Positions 16,695-26,943 of a stretch of DNA of 64,000 nucleotides are shown piece by piece; the stretch's first letter is position 1; every line of letters begins with the position of its first letter. The position numbers were made by a program, and so were the translations under genes. This stretch comes from Glaciecola sp. XM2 (GTDB lineage: Bacteria; Pseudomonadota; Gammaproteobacteria; Enterobacterales; Alteromonadaceae). The notes beneath the pieces were generated by a model that was given only the letters and a program-made list of their open reading frames with translations, made no database searches and was not told the origin of the DNA. The stretch covers positions 434,001 through 498,000 of the forward strand of contig NZ_JAHEOJ010000020.1 in assembly GCF_018595715.1 (NCBI RefSeq). Reading direction: 5' to 3'.

Positions 16695-17026
16695 TGAGTT
16701 TCCTTATAGAGTTGCTTATGCAAATAGTAATAATTCGTATTTAGGGTATTATAGGATCACTGTTCATGCAATATTTTCAGTGTTTTTTGTAAATACGTGC
16801 CGGGTCAGCCATTTTCCCGTGTCAGTTCTTTTTACACTTTCTGACCACGTTATTGAGTAAATTGAATGAGAAATTTATAAGATCAAAAAAAACAATAAGT
16901 TAAAACTCTACAAAAAGTAGGTACATTTATTGCTGTACGTTTTTTGAACGATTCTGGTGTTGTACACAGTAGTAAGGTTCCGGATTGATCTAACTTACTA
17001 ACTAAACGCAATAATAAGGAAATATT
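16695..17026. promoter_or_regulatory. Divergent control region, TonB receptor / PEP-CTERM gene
   Basis: A 332-bp gap without genes. Next to the receptor, AAATAGTAATAATTCGTATTT (about 16722-16742) is an imperfect AT palindrome that could be a Fur box; a TATAAT hexamer for the minus strand lies at 16749-16754, and AAGGAAAC precedes the receptor ATG. The rest is AT-rich and ends in an AATAAGGAAAT ribosome site for the plus-strand gene. No structured RNA was recognised. Confidence 0.45.
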
Positions 17027-17755
17027 ATGCGAACAATAAAACAACTTACAGCAGTAAAGCAGTTCAAAACACTAAGCGCCGCCTTTTTGGTAGGCATTCT
17101 AATGACATTTAACGCAAGCGCCGCCCTGGTTGAGTTTAAAAATATCTCAGGTGTCTGGGTAGATGACGAACCAGATGCAGCGGTTACCGGTGAAGGTACA
17201 AGTCAAATTCGTTGGGGTAATTCCACAACACAGAGTGGGTATGATTTTGTTGCAGGTGCTGATACAAGCGTAACTGTTCCACCCAGTCCATCAGCAGCCT
17301 TTGCCTTGGGGGATTTTACCCATTTGAACTTCCCAGTGTCACCTCCTTCTTTAGAGTCAGTAACGCTGTCGGTTACCTTAGATATATTGATAGATGGGAT
17401 TGCAGCTGGGGCCAGTACTTTTCTTTATAACTTTACGCATTTTGAAACGCCCAATAATGGCAACCCTTGTGCAGCTGGCGGAGCGCAACCTTGTCCTGAC
17501 TTAGTTTCATTTTCTGTGTCTGATGCAAGTGACTCGTTCTTGATTGGTGGGGTTAACTACACAGTGAATATTCTTGGATTTAGCACCGACGGGGGAACTA
17601 CTATCACAGATAGCTTCCTGACGCTTGAGAATCAGTCAAACACTGCCACTTTGTTTGCTAATGTAACAACATCCAATGTATCAGAGCCAAGTTTACTAGC
17701 CTTGATAGGCATTGTATTGGCTGGTGTTGGCTTTCGTAAGCGCATGCAAAGATAA
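17027..17755 (+). CDS. THxN-type PEP-CTERM-like exported protein, 242 aa
   Basis: Secreted protein resembling the THxN family of PEP-CTERM proteins: IRWGNSTTQSGYDF, LGDFTHLNFPV (the T-H-x-N block) and FTHFETPNNG are seen. The signal peptide is long (about residues 1-32, ending NASA). The C-terminus has a variant sorting signal: SEPS in place of the usual P-E-P, a hydrophobic stretch (LLALIGIVLAGVGF) and a basic RKRMQR tail. Such tails are processed by exosortase and the proteins often relate to exopolysaccharide or biofilm. No exosortase gene is in the window. Strong terminator downstream; monocistronic. Confidence 0.82.
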   Translation: MRTIKQLTAVKQFKTLSAAFLVGILMTFNASAALVEFKNISGVWVDDEPDAAVTGEGTSQIRWGNSTTQSGYDFVAGADTSVTVPPSPSAAFALGDFTHLNFPVSPPSLESVTLSVTLDILIDGIAAGASTFLYNFTHFETPNNGNPCAAGGAQPCPDLVSFSVSDASDSFLIGGVNYTVNILGFSTDGGTTITDSFLTLENQSNTATLFANVTTSNVSEPSLLALIGIVLAGVGFRKRMQR

Positions 17756-17775
17756 AAAGCTTTAAACGTGCGATA

Positions 17776-17815
17776 AAAGGCAGTATTTGAGGTTCAAATA
17801 CTGCTTTTTATTTTC
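17776..17815 (+). terminator. Intrinsic terminator
   Basis: GCAGTATTTG (17780-17789) and CAAATACTGC (17795-17804) form a ten-base perfect stem with a five-base loop, followed by TTTTTATTTT. Confidence 0.92.
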
Positions 17816-17870
17816 AACGAATGTTGTCTATTGAGCCCTAGCATGTAAGTCATTGAGCTCGTTGCACCGA

Positions 17871-18989
17871 TTATTTTTGAGGATTAATAAAGTACTTATC
17901 GCCCGTTTTCTTCGCCACATAGGCAGCTATGTTAGGCAGTTGCAACGCCTCTTCTAACGACAATTCGTTACTAAATTCAAGTCTAAACGTTGTGTTGATT
18001 TCATCTGCTACTCGCTTGTGCAGTTTAAGCACATCTTTCACATCTAGCTTGCCTAAAAATCGCATTAACAGCCAGCCGCCAATATTCCACGTCATGCCGT
18101 AAGCTCGATTTAGCACTGTAGGGGCAAAGTCTAAGCTACCGTAAATATAGACCTGTTTGTTTTCAGGTGAGCCATAGGTGTTGAAGCCTTTGGCGTCTTT
18201 ACTGCCAACCATTTCCATGGCGCTTAGAATATCGCTTACTAATTCACCGCCGCCTATGGCGTCAAATGCAAGGGTGGCGCCGGTTTCTTCTATGGCAACG
18301 TATAGGTCTTTCTTAAATGTCTCACTGGAAGAGTTAAGTACATACTTAGCACCTAGGCTTTTTAGCAAGTCGACTTGTTCTTGCTTGCGAACAATGTTGA
18401 CCAAATCGATGCCTTCAGCAATACAGATTTTATTAAGCATGATCCCCAAACTTGAAGCCGCTGCGGTATGCACTAATGCGCTATGACCTTCTAGTCGCAT
18501 CGTTTCAACCATGCTTAATGCTGTGAGCGGGTTTACGAAAGAAGAGGCCGCTTGTTGAGCGGTGGTACCCTCATGATGAACAATACATGCCTGAATCGGC
18601 ACGCAGCTGTACTGGGCATAACAAGCGCCGGTTAATACGCCAACGGTTTTGCCTAGTAAAGCTTGGGCTTGAGGGCTGTCTCCAGCCGCAACCACTGTGC
18701 CTGCACCCTCGTTACCAATGGGTAGTTTTTGGTCTAAACGAGGTTTTACACGGGAGACCATTCCTTTATACAAGGGGGCGGTGAGTGTATCTCCAGCATC
18801 ATTCAGACTTGCTTGTGCAAGGTCGGCTGGGCCAAACATAGGCCACATATCCGATGGGTTAATTGGAGAGGCTTCAATTCGAACCACCACTTCATGAGGC
18901 TTTGGTGCAGGTACTTGCAGCTCTTCTAATGAGAGTGTGAGGAGGCCTTCGGATGAAATATGGGTAAAAAGTTGCTTGCTAGTTTGCAT
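17871..18989 (-). CDS. MDR-family zinc-binding dehydrogenase / quinone oxidoreductase
   Basis: NAD(P)H-dependent oxidoreductase of the medium-chain dehydrogenase/reductase superfamily, 372 residues. The GroES-like N-terminal domain has EVVVRIEASPINPSD and IGNEGAGTVVAAG; the cofactor domain has ALVHTAAASSLGIMLNKI in place of the usual G-x-G-x-x-G turn, then an SSSETFKK region. The zinc ligands of true alcohol dehydrogenases are not evident, so a zinc-free quinone-reductase-like or enoyl-reductase-like enzyme is more likely. Substrate unknown. Monocistronic, next to an amidohydrolase gene with about 110 bp between. Confidence 0.82.
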   Translation of the reverse strand: MQTSKQLFTHISSEGLLTLSLEELQVPAPKPHEVVVRIEASPINPSDMWPMFGPADLAQASLNDAGDTLTAPLYKGMVSRVKPRLDQKLPIGNEGAGTVVAAGDSPQAQALLGKTVGVLTGACYAQYSCVPIQACIVHHEGTTAQQAASSFVNPLTALSMVETMRLEGHSALVHTAAASSLGIMLNKICIAEGIDLVNIVRKQEQVDLLKSLGAKYVLNSSSETFKKDLYVAIEETGATLAFDAIGGGELVSDILSAMEMVGSKDAKGFNTYGSPENKQVYIYGSLDFAPTVLNRAYGMTWNIGGWLLMRFLGKLDVKDVLKLHKRVADEINTTFRLEFSNELSLEEALQLPNIAAYVAKKTGDKYFINPQK

Positions 18990-19101
18990 GGTATTCTCAT
19001 ATTTGTAGACTCAATGTTATACAAAAATACCATGCAAAAAATGCGTTAGCGAGTAAGCTGTTTTGTTAGTTAACTATCACTATTATCGATGATGTCTGCG
19101 C

Positions 19102-20700
19102 TCATTGTTCATCTTTCGCCTGTTCAACAATGGCTCTTACATCTTCAAGTAGGGCTTTAGCGTCGTAGATGATGCCATCTTTAATGGTGTATTTAACACC
19201 GCCAACACGCGTAGGCTGGTTGTTATCGTCTAAGCGATAATGGCCAGTGCCGTAAAGTACCTTGAAGTTGTGTAAGGGGTTTTGGTCGACTATTACCAAG
19301 TCTGCCAGTTTGCCGATGCTCACCGAGCCAATGTCATCATCCATGCCCAGTGCCTGAGCACCGTTAAGGGTTGCGGCCTGCACCACTTCATAGGGGTTAA
19401 AGCCAGCCTCTTGTAAAAGCTCAAGCTCGCTGATGTAGCCAAACCCATAAATTTTATAGATGTAGCCAGAATCAGAGCCGGTGGTCACTCTGCCGCCGTG
19501 GTTTTTATAATCGTTTAAAAACGACATCCACAGATTGAAGTTTTCTTTCCACGCAATTTCTTCAGAGGTAGTCCAATCGAACCAATATGAACCATGGGCA
19601 TAACGGCTGGGTTTAAAAAACTCCCATAAAGTAGGTAAGGTGTATTGCTCATGCCAGTCGGCGTTGCGCTCGCGCATTAAATCACGGCTGGCTTGGTAAA
19701 TGGTCATGGTTGGGTTAATGGTAAAATCTAATTCAATGAGCTCGTCGCGAACTGCATTCCATTTGTCACTGCCTTTTGGTGCAGCTTGTGCCCAAAGCTT
19801 TCCAGCTTCACTGAAGCGGTCTTGTTCATTATTGTAATTGTAGCTTGTAGGGTAATCTTGAATCACTTTTTCGGTGAACATCGCTTCGGGTAAGCCATAC
19901 CAGTGTTCCATGGTGGTTAACCCGAGTCGTGCAGAGTCCAGGGCGTTCATGCTCATCACATTTAATTGGGCGTGATGCATCATGGTGCCTAAGCCTTGTT
20001 TTTGTGCTTCGTCTAACGCCGCTTCCATGACTTTTGGGGTGGCACCAAAAAACTTCACGCCTTTTGCGCCATCTTTAGCGGCTTGTTTAATCCAAGCGCG
20101 GGCTTGTTTTGGTGTAAAAATAGGAGATTTTGCACCCATGCCAAAGCCCAAATACGGGATGATGCGGGGAGAGACAATGGTGTTTTTCTCGCTGCGCTTA
20201 ACATGATCTAACACCCAATCAAGCCCATTAAAGCTGCCAGGCTCACGCACGGTGGTAATGCCGTGAGCAAGCCACAGTTTTAATACGTATTCCGCCGGAA
20301 TATTATCTGCCGACCCGCCGATATGCCCGTGCATATCAACAAAGCCGGGCAACACATAATGCCCATATAAATCGAGTTCTTTATCGCCTTGATTAGCAAT
20401 AGGTCGGCCGCCGGTTTTGATAGGAACGCCCGGGTGCCCAACGCTGACAATATTCACAATGCGATTGTCTTCAATCACGATATCGACGGGCCCACGCATA
20501 GGCGCGCCTTCACCGTTGATTAAATTGACGCCGCGTAAAATAAGGCGCTCGTATGGACCTTGCCCATCGCCGTCAGCTTTATTTGGAGCCGGCGCGCCCG
20601 GCGCGGCAACGGCAAACATGACAAAGGCCATTGCAATCGTTACAACGGCTGTGCAAATGCGCATTAAGCGCGTGATATAAAAGTAGTTTGTTTTCAACAT
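19102..20700 (-). CDS. Exported amidohydrolase, imidazolonepropionase-like, about 532 aa
   Basis: Metal-dependent hydrolase of the amidohydrolase superfamily with an N-terminal export signal (MRICTAVVTIAMAFVMFAVAAPG region). Catalytic-type motifs: GFVDMHGHIGG (HxH), GVKFFGATP (the Lys segment), MMHHAQLN and TTMEHWYG (His ligands) and TGSDSGY (Asp). It begins with a beta-sandwich LILRGVNLINGEG and ends with GKLADLVIVDQNPL, typical of the family. Start uncertain: Met at 20700 is given, but Met at 20712 or 20745 is possible because no good ribosome site is visible. Periplasmic; substrate (cyclic amide or dipeptide) unknown. Confidence 0.85.
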   Translation of the reverse strand: MLKTNYFYITRLMRICTAVVTIAMAFVMFAVAAPGAPAPNKADGDGQGPYERLILRGVNLINGEGAPMRGPVDIVIEDNRIVNIVSVGHPGVPIKTGGRPIANQGDKELDLYGHYVLPGFVDMHGHIGGSADNIPAEYVLKLWLAHGITTVREPGSFNGLDWVLDHVKRSEKNTIVSPRIIPYLGFGMGAKSPIFTPKQARAWIKQAAKDGAKGVKFFGATPKVMEAALDEAQKQGLGTMMHHAQLNVMSMNALDSARLGLTTMEHWYGLPEAMFTEKVIQDYPTSYNYNNEQDRFSEAGKLWAQAAPKGSDKWNAVRDELIELDFTINPTMTIYQASRDLMRERNADWHEQYTLPTLWEFFKPSRYAHGSYWFDWTTSEEIAWKENFNLWMSFLNDYKNHGGRVTTGSDSGYIYKIYGFGYISELELLQEAGFNPYEVVQAATLNGAQALGMDDDIGSVSIGKLADLVIVDQNPLHNFKVLYGTGHYRLDDNNQPTRVGGVKYTIKDGIIYDAKALLEDVRAIVEQAKDEQ

Positions 20701-20796
20701 GGATAATTTCATTCTTTTAGTTGAGCAATGATACCACTCGCTCATAGGTCACTCGTAAATAGCAGTGTAATACTTTATGTACGATGTACAAGTCGC

Positions 20797-21645
20797 TCAG
20801 GATATTCGCGCTCGTATATACTCAGAAAGTGTTTTACTGACTTGAGGGTGCTGCGTATCTTGATTGAACAAGCAGATTTTTATTTTGCCAAGTGGCGGCA
20901 AGCGCCGGTCTTTTATAATACTTAATTCGTTTGGTAAGCTGCTTTTTGCCAGTGCGGTAATGCCTAGGCCCTGTTTCATTGCTGCCATAAGGCCGTATAG
21001 ATCTGCATGGGTATAGGTAATCTTCCAAGCGTTAGTTTGCTGCTTCAACTGCGATATAACGCGGCTACGATAAACGCAACCCTCAGGAGCCAATACCAAA
21101 GAGAGGCTATCTTTGTTGAGCTTGCGACTAGCATCACCTACCCACACCAGATCGTCCTCAAGCAATATCTCGCCATCACTATCAGGTGCGTCATCTACCA
21201 GAGCAAGAATCAAATCGAACTCGCTGCGCTGGTTTTTACTCAGCAATTGACGAGACAGCGAAGAGGTGACATCAAGACTTACGTCTGGGTAGCGCTGGGA
21301 GAACTCTCCCACAATGCTGGGCAATAAAGTCGAGGCAAATTCACTAGGGATGCCAAATCGAAGGCGGCCGCGTAGGGTTTGCTGGGCATTTAGCTCTCGA
21401 AATATATCATCGTTTATCGACAACATTTGCTTTGCTTGTTGGTAAAGCCACTCGCCATCTTTATTGGCCTGATAGCTCTGCCCAACTTTGCTAAACAACT
21501 TACGACCTAACTCACCTTCAAGCTTTTTCATTTGCAAGCTGATGGCAGGTTGCGAGCGCCCTAATACATCACCTGCTTTATGAAAACTGCCAAGCTCAAT
21601 AATGTGCACAAACGTGCGTAAGTTATCTAGTGATAGTTGTTTCAT
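20797..21645 (-). CDS. LysR-family transcriptional regulator, 282 aa
   Basis: DNA-binding regulator. The winged-helix domain lies at residues 4-62: LDNLRTFVHIIELGSFHKAGDVLGRSQPAISLQMKKLE (quoted in parts: GSFHKAGDVLGRSQP, then AISLQMKKLEGELG). The effector domain follows (RLRFGIPSEFASTLLPSIVG). The start at 21645 gives the usual LysR N-terminus and discards 20 upstream codons. It is divergent from gcvT, with about 160 bp shared. Its sequence is not GcvA-like at the HTH, so a gcv-regulator role is only a positional guess. Confidence 0.9.
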   Translation of the reverse strand: MKQLSLDNLRTFVHIIELGSFHKAGDVLGRSQPAISLQMKKLEGELGRKLFSKVGQSYQANKDGEWLYQQAKQMLSINDDIFRELNAQQTLRGRLRFGIPSEFASTLLPSIVGEFSQRYPDVSLDVTSSLSRQLLSKNQRSEFDLILALVDDAPDSDGEILLEDDLVWVGDASRKLNKDSLSLVLAPEGCVYRSRVISQLKQQTNAWKITYTHADLYGLMAAMKQGLGITALAKSSLPNELSIIKDRRLPPLGKIKICLFNQDTQHPQVSKTLSEYIRARIS

Positions 21646-21807
21646 TAAGGAAGTCCGTGCCTTAAAAATAAAGGTCTTAAATAATTTATTTAAATAAAAA
21701 ATCAATTATACATTAAAGTTTCTTATGTATAGATTAAAACTTTTAATTTGTCGAGACAGGTCACGCTCCATATACTTACAGCCATTGTTATTTACCCAGA
21801 GAACGTC

Positions 21808-22896
21808 ATGAATAAAACGCCACTGCACGCCGCGCACCTTGAGTCAAACGCCAAAATGGTCGACTTTTTTGGATGGGATATGCCCATCAACTACGGTTCG
21901 CAAATTGAAGAGCACCACGCAGTGCGTCAAGACGCAGGGATGTTTGACGTATCTCACATGACTATCGTCGATGTTATTGGCGCTGATGCAAAAGCCTATT
22001 TACGCTTTTTACTTGCCAACGATGTGGCCAAATTAGAGCAAAAAGGCAAAGCCCTCTACAGCGGCATGATTAACGAAGATGGTGGCGTGGTTGACGACTT
22101 AATCGTTTATCACTTTGACCAAACCAATTATCGCCTTGTAGTGAACTCGGCTACTAAAGAGAAAGATTTAAACTGGCTTAATAAAGTCGCAAACGGCTTT
22201 GATGTATCCATACAAGAGCGCACAGAATTCGCGATGATTGCGGTGCAGGGCCCAAATGCTAAAGCGAAAGCGGGGAGCTTGTTTTCAGCCGCGCAACAAG
22301 AAGCCGTTGCCGACATGAAGCCTTTCTTTGGCGTACAAGCCGAAGACTTATTTATTGCTACCACCGGTTATACCGGCGAAGCTGGCTACGAAATTATGGT
22401 GCCAATTGCACGCGCTCACGATTTTTGGAATGAGCTACTACAAGCTGGCGTAAAGCCATGTGGCTTGGGTGCTCGCGATACACTGCGATTAGAAGCAGGC
22501 ATGAATTTGTATGGTCAGGATATGGACGAAAGTGTATCTCCACTAGCGGCCAACATGGGCTGGACGATAACGTGGGAGCCAAGCGACAGAGACTTCATGG
22601 GGCGTTCAGTGCTAGAGCAGCAAAAAGCGCAAGGCACTGAAAAACTAGTAGGCTTGGTGTTTAGAGACAAAGGTGTATTACGAGCGGGCCTTTCTGTTAA
22701 GACAGCAGATGGTGAAGGTAAGATTACATCTGGCACATTTTCGCCTACACTAGGTTTTAGCATCGCAATGGCTCGCGTACCTGCAGGTGAGGGAGCAAAG
22801 CCTGGTGCAACCGCGCAAGTAGAGATGCGCAAAAAGTGGGTAGAAGTAGAAGTCGTTAAGCCAAGTTTTGTAAGAAACGGCAAGAGCGTCTTATAA
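21808..22896 (+). CDS. gcvT: Glycine cleavage system T protein (aminomethyltransferase)
   Basis: Transfers the methylene group from aminomethyl-lipoyl GcvH to tetrahydrofolate, giving 5,10-methylene-THF and ammonia. 362 residues from the ATG at 21808 (E. coli 364). Motifs: [20 protein letters not shown] at the N-terminus, [11 protein letters not shown], the folate-site [11 protein letters not shown] near residue 95, GYTGEAGYE, and [20 protein letters not shown]. First gene of the gcvTHP operon. No glycine riboswitch was seen upstream. Confidence 0.97.
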   Translation: MNKTPLHAAHLESNAKMVDFFGWDMPINYGSQIEEHHAVRQDAGMFDVSHMTIVDVIGADAKAYLRFLLANDVAKLEQKGKALYSGMINEDGGVVDDLIVYHFDQTNYRLVVNSATKEKDLNWLNKVANGFDVSIQERTEFAMIAVQGPNAKAKAGSLFSAAQQEAVADMKPFFGVQAEDLFIATTGYTGEAGYEIMVPIARAHDFWNELLQAGVKPCGLGARDTLRLEAGMNLYGQDMDESVSPLAANMGWTITWEPSDRDFMGRSVLEQQKAQGTEKLVGLVFRDKGVLRAGLSVKTADGEGKITSGTFSPTLGFSIAMARVPAGEGAKPGATAQVEMRKKWVEVEVVKPSFVRNGKSVL

Positions 22897-22956
22897 GCAG
22901 CATCGCGCCCAACTACATATTTAAAACGCAATTAAAAAATAAACTTAGGATAACTT

Positions 22957-23346
22957 ATGAGCAATGTCCCAAATGAATTACGTTACGCAAGCACTCACGA
23001 ATGGGTTCGCGCAGAAGGCGACGGTATCTACACAGTAGGCATTACCGATCATGCGCAAGACCTATTGGGCGATATGGTATTTGTTGATTTACCTGATGTG
23101 GGTGATGCGGTCACTCAAGCTGACGATTGCGCGGTAGCTGAATCGGTAAAAGCAGCGTCAGACATCTACGCACCTATTACTGGCGAAATTGTAGAGATAA
23201 ATGAACAGCTCGAAGACTCATCTGAACTTGTGAACTCTGATCCGTATGGCGAAGGTTGGCTATTTAAGATAAAGGCTGAAGACGAAGCTGAATTAGAGTC
23301 TTTGCTCGACGCAGAAGCTTACACCAACTCTATTGACGAAGACTAA
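22957..23346 (+). CDS. gcvH: Glycine cleavage system H protein
   Basis: Lipoyl carrier that shuttles the aminomethyl group between P, T and L proteins. 129 residues, standard length. The lipoylated residue is Lys65 in [31 protein letters not shown] and [13 protein letters not shown] are also characteristic. 60 bp after gcvT, with a clear ACTTAGGATAACTT leader before ATG. The L protein (lipoamide dehydrogenase) is not in the window. Confidence 0.98.
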   Translation: MSNVPNELRYASTHEWVRAEGDGIYTVGITDHAQDLLGDMVFVDLPDVGDAVTQADDCAVAESVKAASDIYAPITGEIVEINEQLEDSSELVNSDPYGEGWLFKIKAEDEAELESLLDAEAYTNSIDED

Positions 23347-23419
23347 ATTACCAACGTCGTTATGGCGTTGATATCTGGCTTGCAATAGCGTGTCAGACTA
23401 GATGTTTACCAGCGGTAAT

Positions 23420-23438
23420 CGGCAAGCTTTGCTTGCCG
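23420..23438 (+). promoter_or_regulatory. Hairpin in the gcvH-gcvP gap
   Basis: CGGCAAGC and GCTTGCCG (23420-23438) make an eight-base stem with a TTT loop, with a T5 tract a few bases downstream. It may attenuate transcription or protect mRNA ends between gcvH and gcvP. Confidence 0.45.
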
Positions 23439-23513
23439 TGCTGTTTTTATGAGTCCAAAACTCATGTTTCTACAAACTTTTTTATAGCAGTTACTAAATA
23501 AAGGTTACGTAAA

Positions 23514-26450
23514 ATGAATGTTGCAACGAATCCAAATGTAAGTTTGTCATCGGCGAGCTTATCTGAGCTAGAAAATCAAAATGAGTTTGTTCGTCGTCAT
23601 ATTGGCCCTGGCAAGCAAGAAATTGCAGACATGCTTGCAGAGGTGGGCGCAACTTCACTCGATGATTTAATGCAACAAACCGTGCCTGCGGGCATTCGCT
23701 TACCAGAAGGGTTAAACGTAGGCGAAGCGCAGCGCGAAGTCGATGCGCTTAGAGAACTAAAAGCCGTTGCCGCTAAAAACGTGATCAATCGCTCTTACAT
23801 TGGTATGGGATATAGCAACACCCTTACGCCTAATGTCATTTTACGTAACGTACTAGAAAATCCAGGTTGGTACACGGCTTACACGCCTTATCAGCCAGAG
23901 ATTGCACAAGGTCGTTTGCAGGCCATTCTTAACTTTCAGCAAGCTACCATTGACCTTACTGGCTTGCCTTTAGCGTCGGCATCATTACTGGATGAAGCCA
24001 CTGCCGCGGCAGAAGCCATGGGCTTGGCAAAGCGTGTTTCAAAAAACAAAAAAGCGAATGCATTTTTTGCCGCTAACACCGTGCATCCACAAACCCTCGA
24101 CGTGTTAAAAACCCGTGCGGATATGTTTGGTTTTGAGCTTATTGTTGGCGACATGCAAGACGCTGCAAGCCATGATGTGTTTGGTGCCCTCTTGCAATAC
24201 CCAACAAGCACCGGTGGCTTGGTGGATATTCGTGAGCTGATTGCAACACTCCAAGAAAACCAAGCAATCGTAGCCGTTGCAACCGACCTACTTGCGCTAA
24301 CCATGATTACCCCTCCGGGCGAGCTTGGCGCAGATGTCGCTTTTGGTAGTGCCCAGCGCTTTGGTGTGCCGATGGGATACGGCGGCCCTCACGCGGCATT
24401 TTTTGCTACCCGCGATGCTTACAAGCGTTCGCTACCTGGTCGTATCATTGGTGTGTCTAAAGACACTCGCGGTCGTCCTGCATTGCGTATGGCATTGCAA
24501 ACGCGCGAACAGCATATTCGCCGTGAAAAAGCCAACTCGAACATTTGTACTGCCCAGGTACTCCTTGCCAATATGGCCAGTTTTTACGCGGTATATCATG
24601 GCCCGCAGGGCTTAGCGGCAATTGCCCATCGTATTCACCGCTTTACCGATATTCTTGCAGCAGGTTTACAAGCAAAAGGCCTTAGCCTTAAGCATGATAC
24701 ATGGTTTGATACCATCACCGTAAATGTAGAAGATAAAGCAAGCATAGTGGCAAACGCTCTAGCAAAAGGCATGAACCTTCGCACCGACATCGAAGGCGCG
24801 GTGGGTATCTCTTTAGATGAAACCACTTCTCGCACCGATATCGCAGACTTGTTTGACGTGTTACTCGGTGAAGGCCACGGTCAAGATGTCGCGCAGTTAG
24901 ACGCGCAAATCATTGAGCAGGGCAGTGAGTCTATTCCGGCTGACTTAGCCCGCACAACTGAATATCTAACTCACCAAGTATTCAACAGCTATCATTCTGA
25001 AACAGAAATGCTGCGCTACATTAAGTCACTAGAGAACAAAGACTTAGCTCTTAATCATTCGATGATTTCTTTGGGCTCGTGCACCATGAAGCTAAACGCA
25101 GTCGCTGAAATGATTCCCGTTACGTGGCCTGAGTTTGGTCAACTGCACCCCTTTGCACCAGTGAATCAAGCGCAAGGCTATAAAGAAATGATTGATGAGC
25201 TAAGCGATTGGCTCATTAACATTACTGGTTATGATGCGCTTTCGATGCAACCAAACTCTGGTGCTCAAGGCGAATACACCGGGTTACTTGCTATTCAGCG
25301 TTATCATCAAAGCCGCGGCGAAGGGCACAGAAACGTGTGTTTAATTCCTCAGTCGGCGCATGGCACTAACCCCGCGTCTGCGCAAATGGTTAGTTTGAAA
25401 GTGGTAGTGGTGAATTGTGACGCTAAAGGCAACGTAGATTTAGAAGATTTGCGTGCAAAAGCTGAAGAAGTCAAAGATAACTTAAGCTGCGCCATGATCA
25501 CTTACCCATCGACTCACGGAGTGTATGAAGAAACCGTAAAAGAAATTTGCGAGATCGTGCATAACTATGGCGGCCAAGTGTATATGGATGGCGCGAACAT
25601 GAATGCCCAAGTTGGCGTAACCTCGCCAGGACTGATTGGCTCAGATGTATCGCACCTTAACTTGCACAAAACCTTTTGTATCCCGCACGGCGGCGGTGGC
25701 CCAGGCATGGGACCTATCGGCGTAAAAGCGCATTTGGCGCCGTTCTTACCTAGCCATACCTTAGTGAACTTGCACGCAGCAGGCACGGGCGAAGACCTTC
25801 AAGGCAACAGCGCGGTTTCAGCTGCACCTTGGGGCAGTGCTTCAATTTTACCTATTAGCTATATGTACATTAAAATGATGGGTAGCGAAGGCTTACGTAA
25901 AGCCACCGAAGTGGCTATTTTAAATGCCAACTACGTTGCCAAAAAACTCGAAGGGCACTACCCCATCTTGTACAAAGGCATGAATGGCCGCATCGCCCAC
26001 GAATGCATTATCGACCTGCGCCCACTAAAAGAAGCCAGTGGCGTAACTGAAATGGATGTTGCTAAGCGCTTAAATGACTATGGTTTCCATGCACCGACCA
26101 TGAGCTTCCCGGTTGCTGGCACCTTGATGATTGAGCCAACAGAATCTGAAGCAAAAGCAGAGCTAGACCGCTTTATTGAAGCGATGATTTGCATTCGCCA
26201 AGAGATAGACAAAGTCCAATCAGGCGAGTGGGATGCTACCGATAACCCACTGCACAATGCACCTCATACACTTGCCGATATTATCGATGCGAATTGGGAC
26301 CGAGGCTACACCAGAGAGCTAGCCGCATACCCAGTTGCCGCAGTTGCCAAAGATAAGTTTTGGCCAACGGTGAACCGTATTGATGATGTATTTGGTGATA
26401 GGAACTTGGTGTGTTCATGTCCGGATTTGGATAGTTATCGGGATATGTAG
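23514..26450 (+). CDS. gcvP: Glycine dehydrogenase (decarboxylating), P protein
   Basis: PLP enzyme that decarboxylates glycine and passes the aminomethyl group to GcvH. 978 residues, the fused alpha-beta form of bacteria (E. coli 957), slightly longer at the N-terminus. Signature: the PLP-binding Lys719 in [30 protein letters not shown] near the start; FIGMGYSNT-like [28 protein letters not shown] 167-bp gap with a hairpin separates it from gcvH. Ends ahead of a strong bidirectional terminator, which also marks the edge of the accessory island. Confidence 0.98.
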   Translation: MNVATNPNVSLSSASLSELENQNEFVRRHIGPGKQEIADMLAEVGATSLDDLMQQTVPAGIRLPEGLNVGEAQREVDALRELKAVAAKNVINRSYIGMGYSNTLTPNVILRNVLENPGWYTAYTPYQPEIAQGRLQAILNFQQATIDLTGLPLASASLLDEATAAAEAMGLAKRVSKNKKANAFFAANTVHPQTLDVLKTRADMFGFELIVGDMQDAASHDVFGALLQYPTSTGGLVDIRELIATLQENQAIVAVATDLLALTMITPPGELGADVAFGSAQRFGVPMGYGGPHAAFFATRDAYKRSLPGRIIGVSKDTRGRPALRMALQTREQHIRREKANSNICTAQVLLANMASFYAVYHGPQGLAAIAHRIHRFTDILAAGLQAKGLSLKHDTWFDTITVNVEDKASIVANALAKGMNLRTDIEGAVGISLDETTSRTDIADLFDVLLGEGHGQDVAQLDAQIIEQGSESIPADLARTTEYLTHQVFNSYHSETEMLRYIKSLENKDLALNHSMISLGSCTMKLNAVAEMIPVTWPEFGQLHPFAPVNQAQGYKEMIDELSDWLINITGYDALSMQPNSGAQGEYTGLLAIQRYHQSRGEGHRNVCLIPQSAHGTNPASAQMVSLKVVVVNCDAKGNVDLEDLRAKAEEVKDNLSCAMITYPSTHGVYEETVKEICEIVHNYGGQVYMDGANMNAQVGVTSPGLIGSDVSHLNLHKTFCIPHGGGGPGMGPIGVKAHLAPFLPSHTLVNLHAAGTGEDLQGNSAVSAAPWGSASILPISYMYIKMMGSEGLRKATEVAILNANYVAKKLEGHYPILYKGMNGRIAHECIIDLRPLKEASGVTEMDVAKRLNDYGFHAPTMSFPVAGTLMIEPTESEAKAELDRFIEAMICIRQEIDKVQSGEWDATDNPLHNAPHTLADIIDANWDRGYTRELAAYPVAAVAKDKFWPTVNRIDDVFGDRNLVCSCPDLDSYRDM

Positions 26451-26491
26451 GTGTTTGTAGTCTAGTATTTAAAAATTAGACATTTGTATTT

Positions 26492-26523
26492 AAAAATAGA
26501 CAAACTTCGGTTTGTCTATTTTT
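26492..26523. terminator. Bidirectional terminator after gcvP
   Basis: AAAAATAGACAAAC (26492-26505), TTCG tetraloop (26506-26509), GTTTGTCTATTTTT (26510-26523): a 14-base perfect stem with A and T tracts. Confidence 0.95.
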
Positions 26524-26531
26524 ATGCCCCT

Positions 26532-26631
26532 CTATTCAGAAATCTTATAAATAATGCCGCTAGCAATTTCAATTAACTGCTCGTTATTTTTTACGATTCG
26601 AAATGTACAGATGTACTTCCCTTTAAATAAG
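26532..26631 (-). pseudogene. Fragment resembling the 105-aa island gene
   Basis: An open stretch of about 33 codons without a start codon, preceded in frame by TAG and ending in TAG at 26532-26534. It reads KYICTFRIVKNNEQLIEIAS then GIIYKISE. This aligns by eye with the middle of the intact 105-aa protein upstream on the same strand (DYISTSKIVEISPNNQLIKT then ASGSSYQAIG), sharing Y-I-x-T-x-x-I-V, Q-L-I and A-S-G. It is likely a decayed copy of the same gene family. Confidence 0.5.
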
Positions 26632-26654
26632 GGCTAGGTTGAGTCATTAACGCT

Positions 26655-26921
26655 CTAGTCAGAGTCAAGTTGCTTTAGGAAAGTTAAACCATCCATAAGA
26701 TCACTTTCTTCTATGTTTTGAAATCGAATTTTAACTAGCGCTAATTTTTCAATATCATCAACATCATAATAGAGGTGATCTTCGCATCGAAAGATAATTT
26801 TCTTGCGAATAGCGTTAGGTCTATCCGATGACGGTGCAACTATTTCAGTTCTAATATCTACATGCTTTTTGTGACAAGCGGAGCATTCCGCATTCTGAAA
26901 ATTAATTGTTCTTGCTGGCAT
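26655..26921 (-). CDS. Hypothetical protein with Cys/His knuckle, 88 aa
   Basis: Unrecognised small acidic protein. CSACHKKH at residues 13-20 and FRCEDH at about 44-49 give a C-x2-C-x3-H ... C-x2-H arrangement that could bind zinc. No signal or membrane segment. It lies 22 bp downstream of the 105-aa gene on the same strand, so the two are probably co-transcribed. AT-rich compared with gcvP. It is at the left edge of the accessory island; function unknown. Confidence 0.65.
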   Translation of the reverse strand: MPARTINFQNAECSACHKKHVDIRTEIVAPSSDRPNAIRKKIIFRCEDHLYYDVDDIEKLALVKIRFQNIEESDLMDGLTFLKQLDSD

Positions 26922-26943
26922 AATAAACTCTCACTTGATTAAG

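Noticed and set aside
21646-21807. Glycine riboswitch upstream of gcvT
   Set aside because: The 160-bp gap lacks the conserved tandem aptamer sequence words and is too short for a two-aptamer switch plus the divergent promoter.
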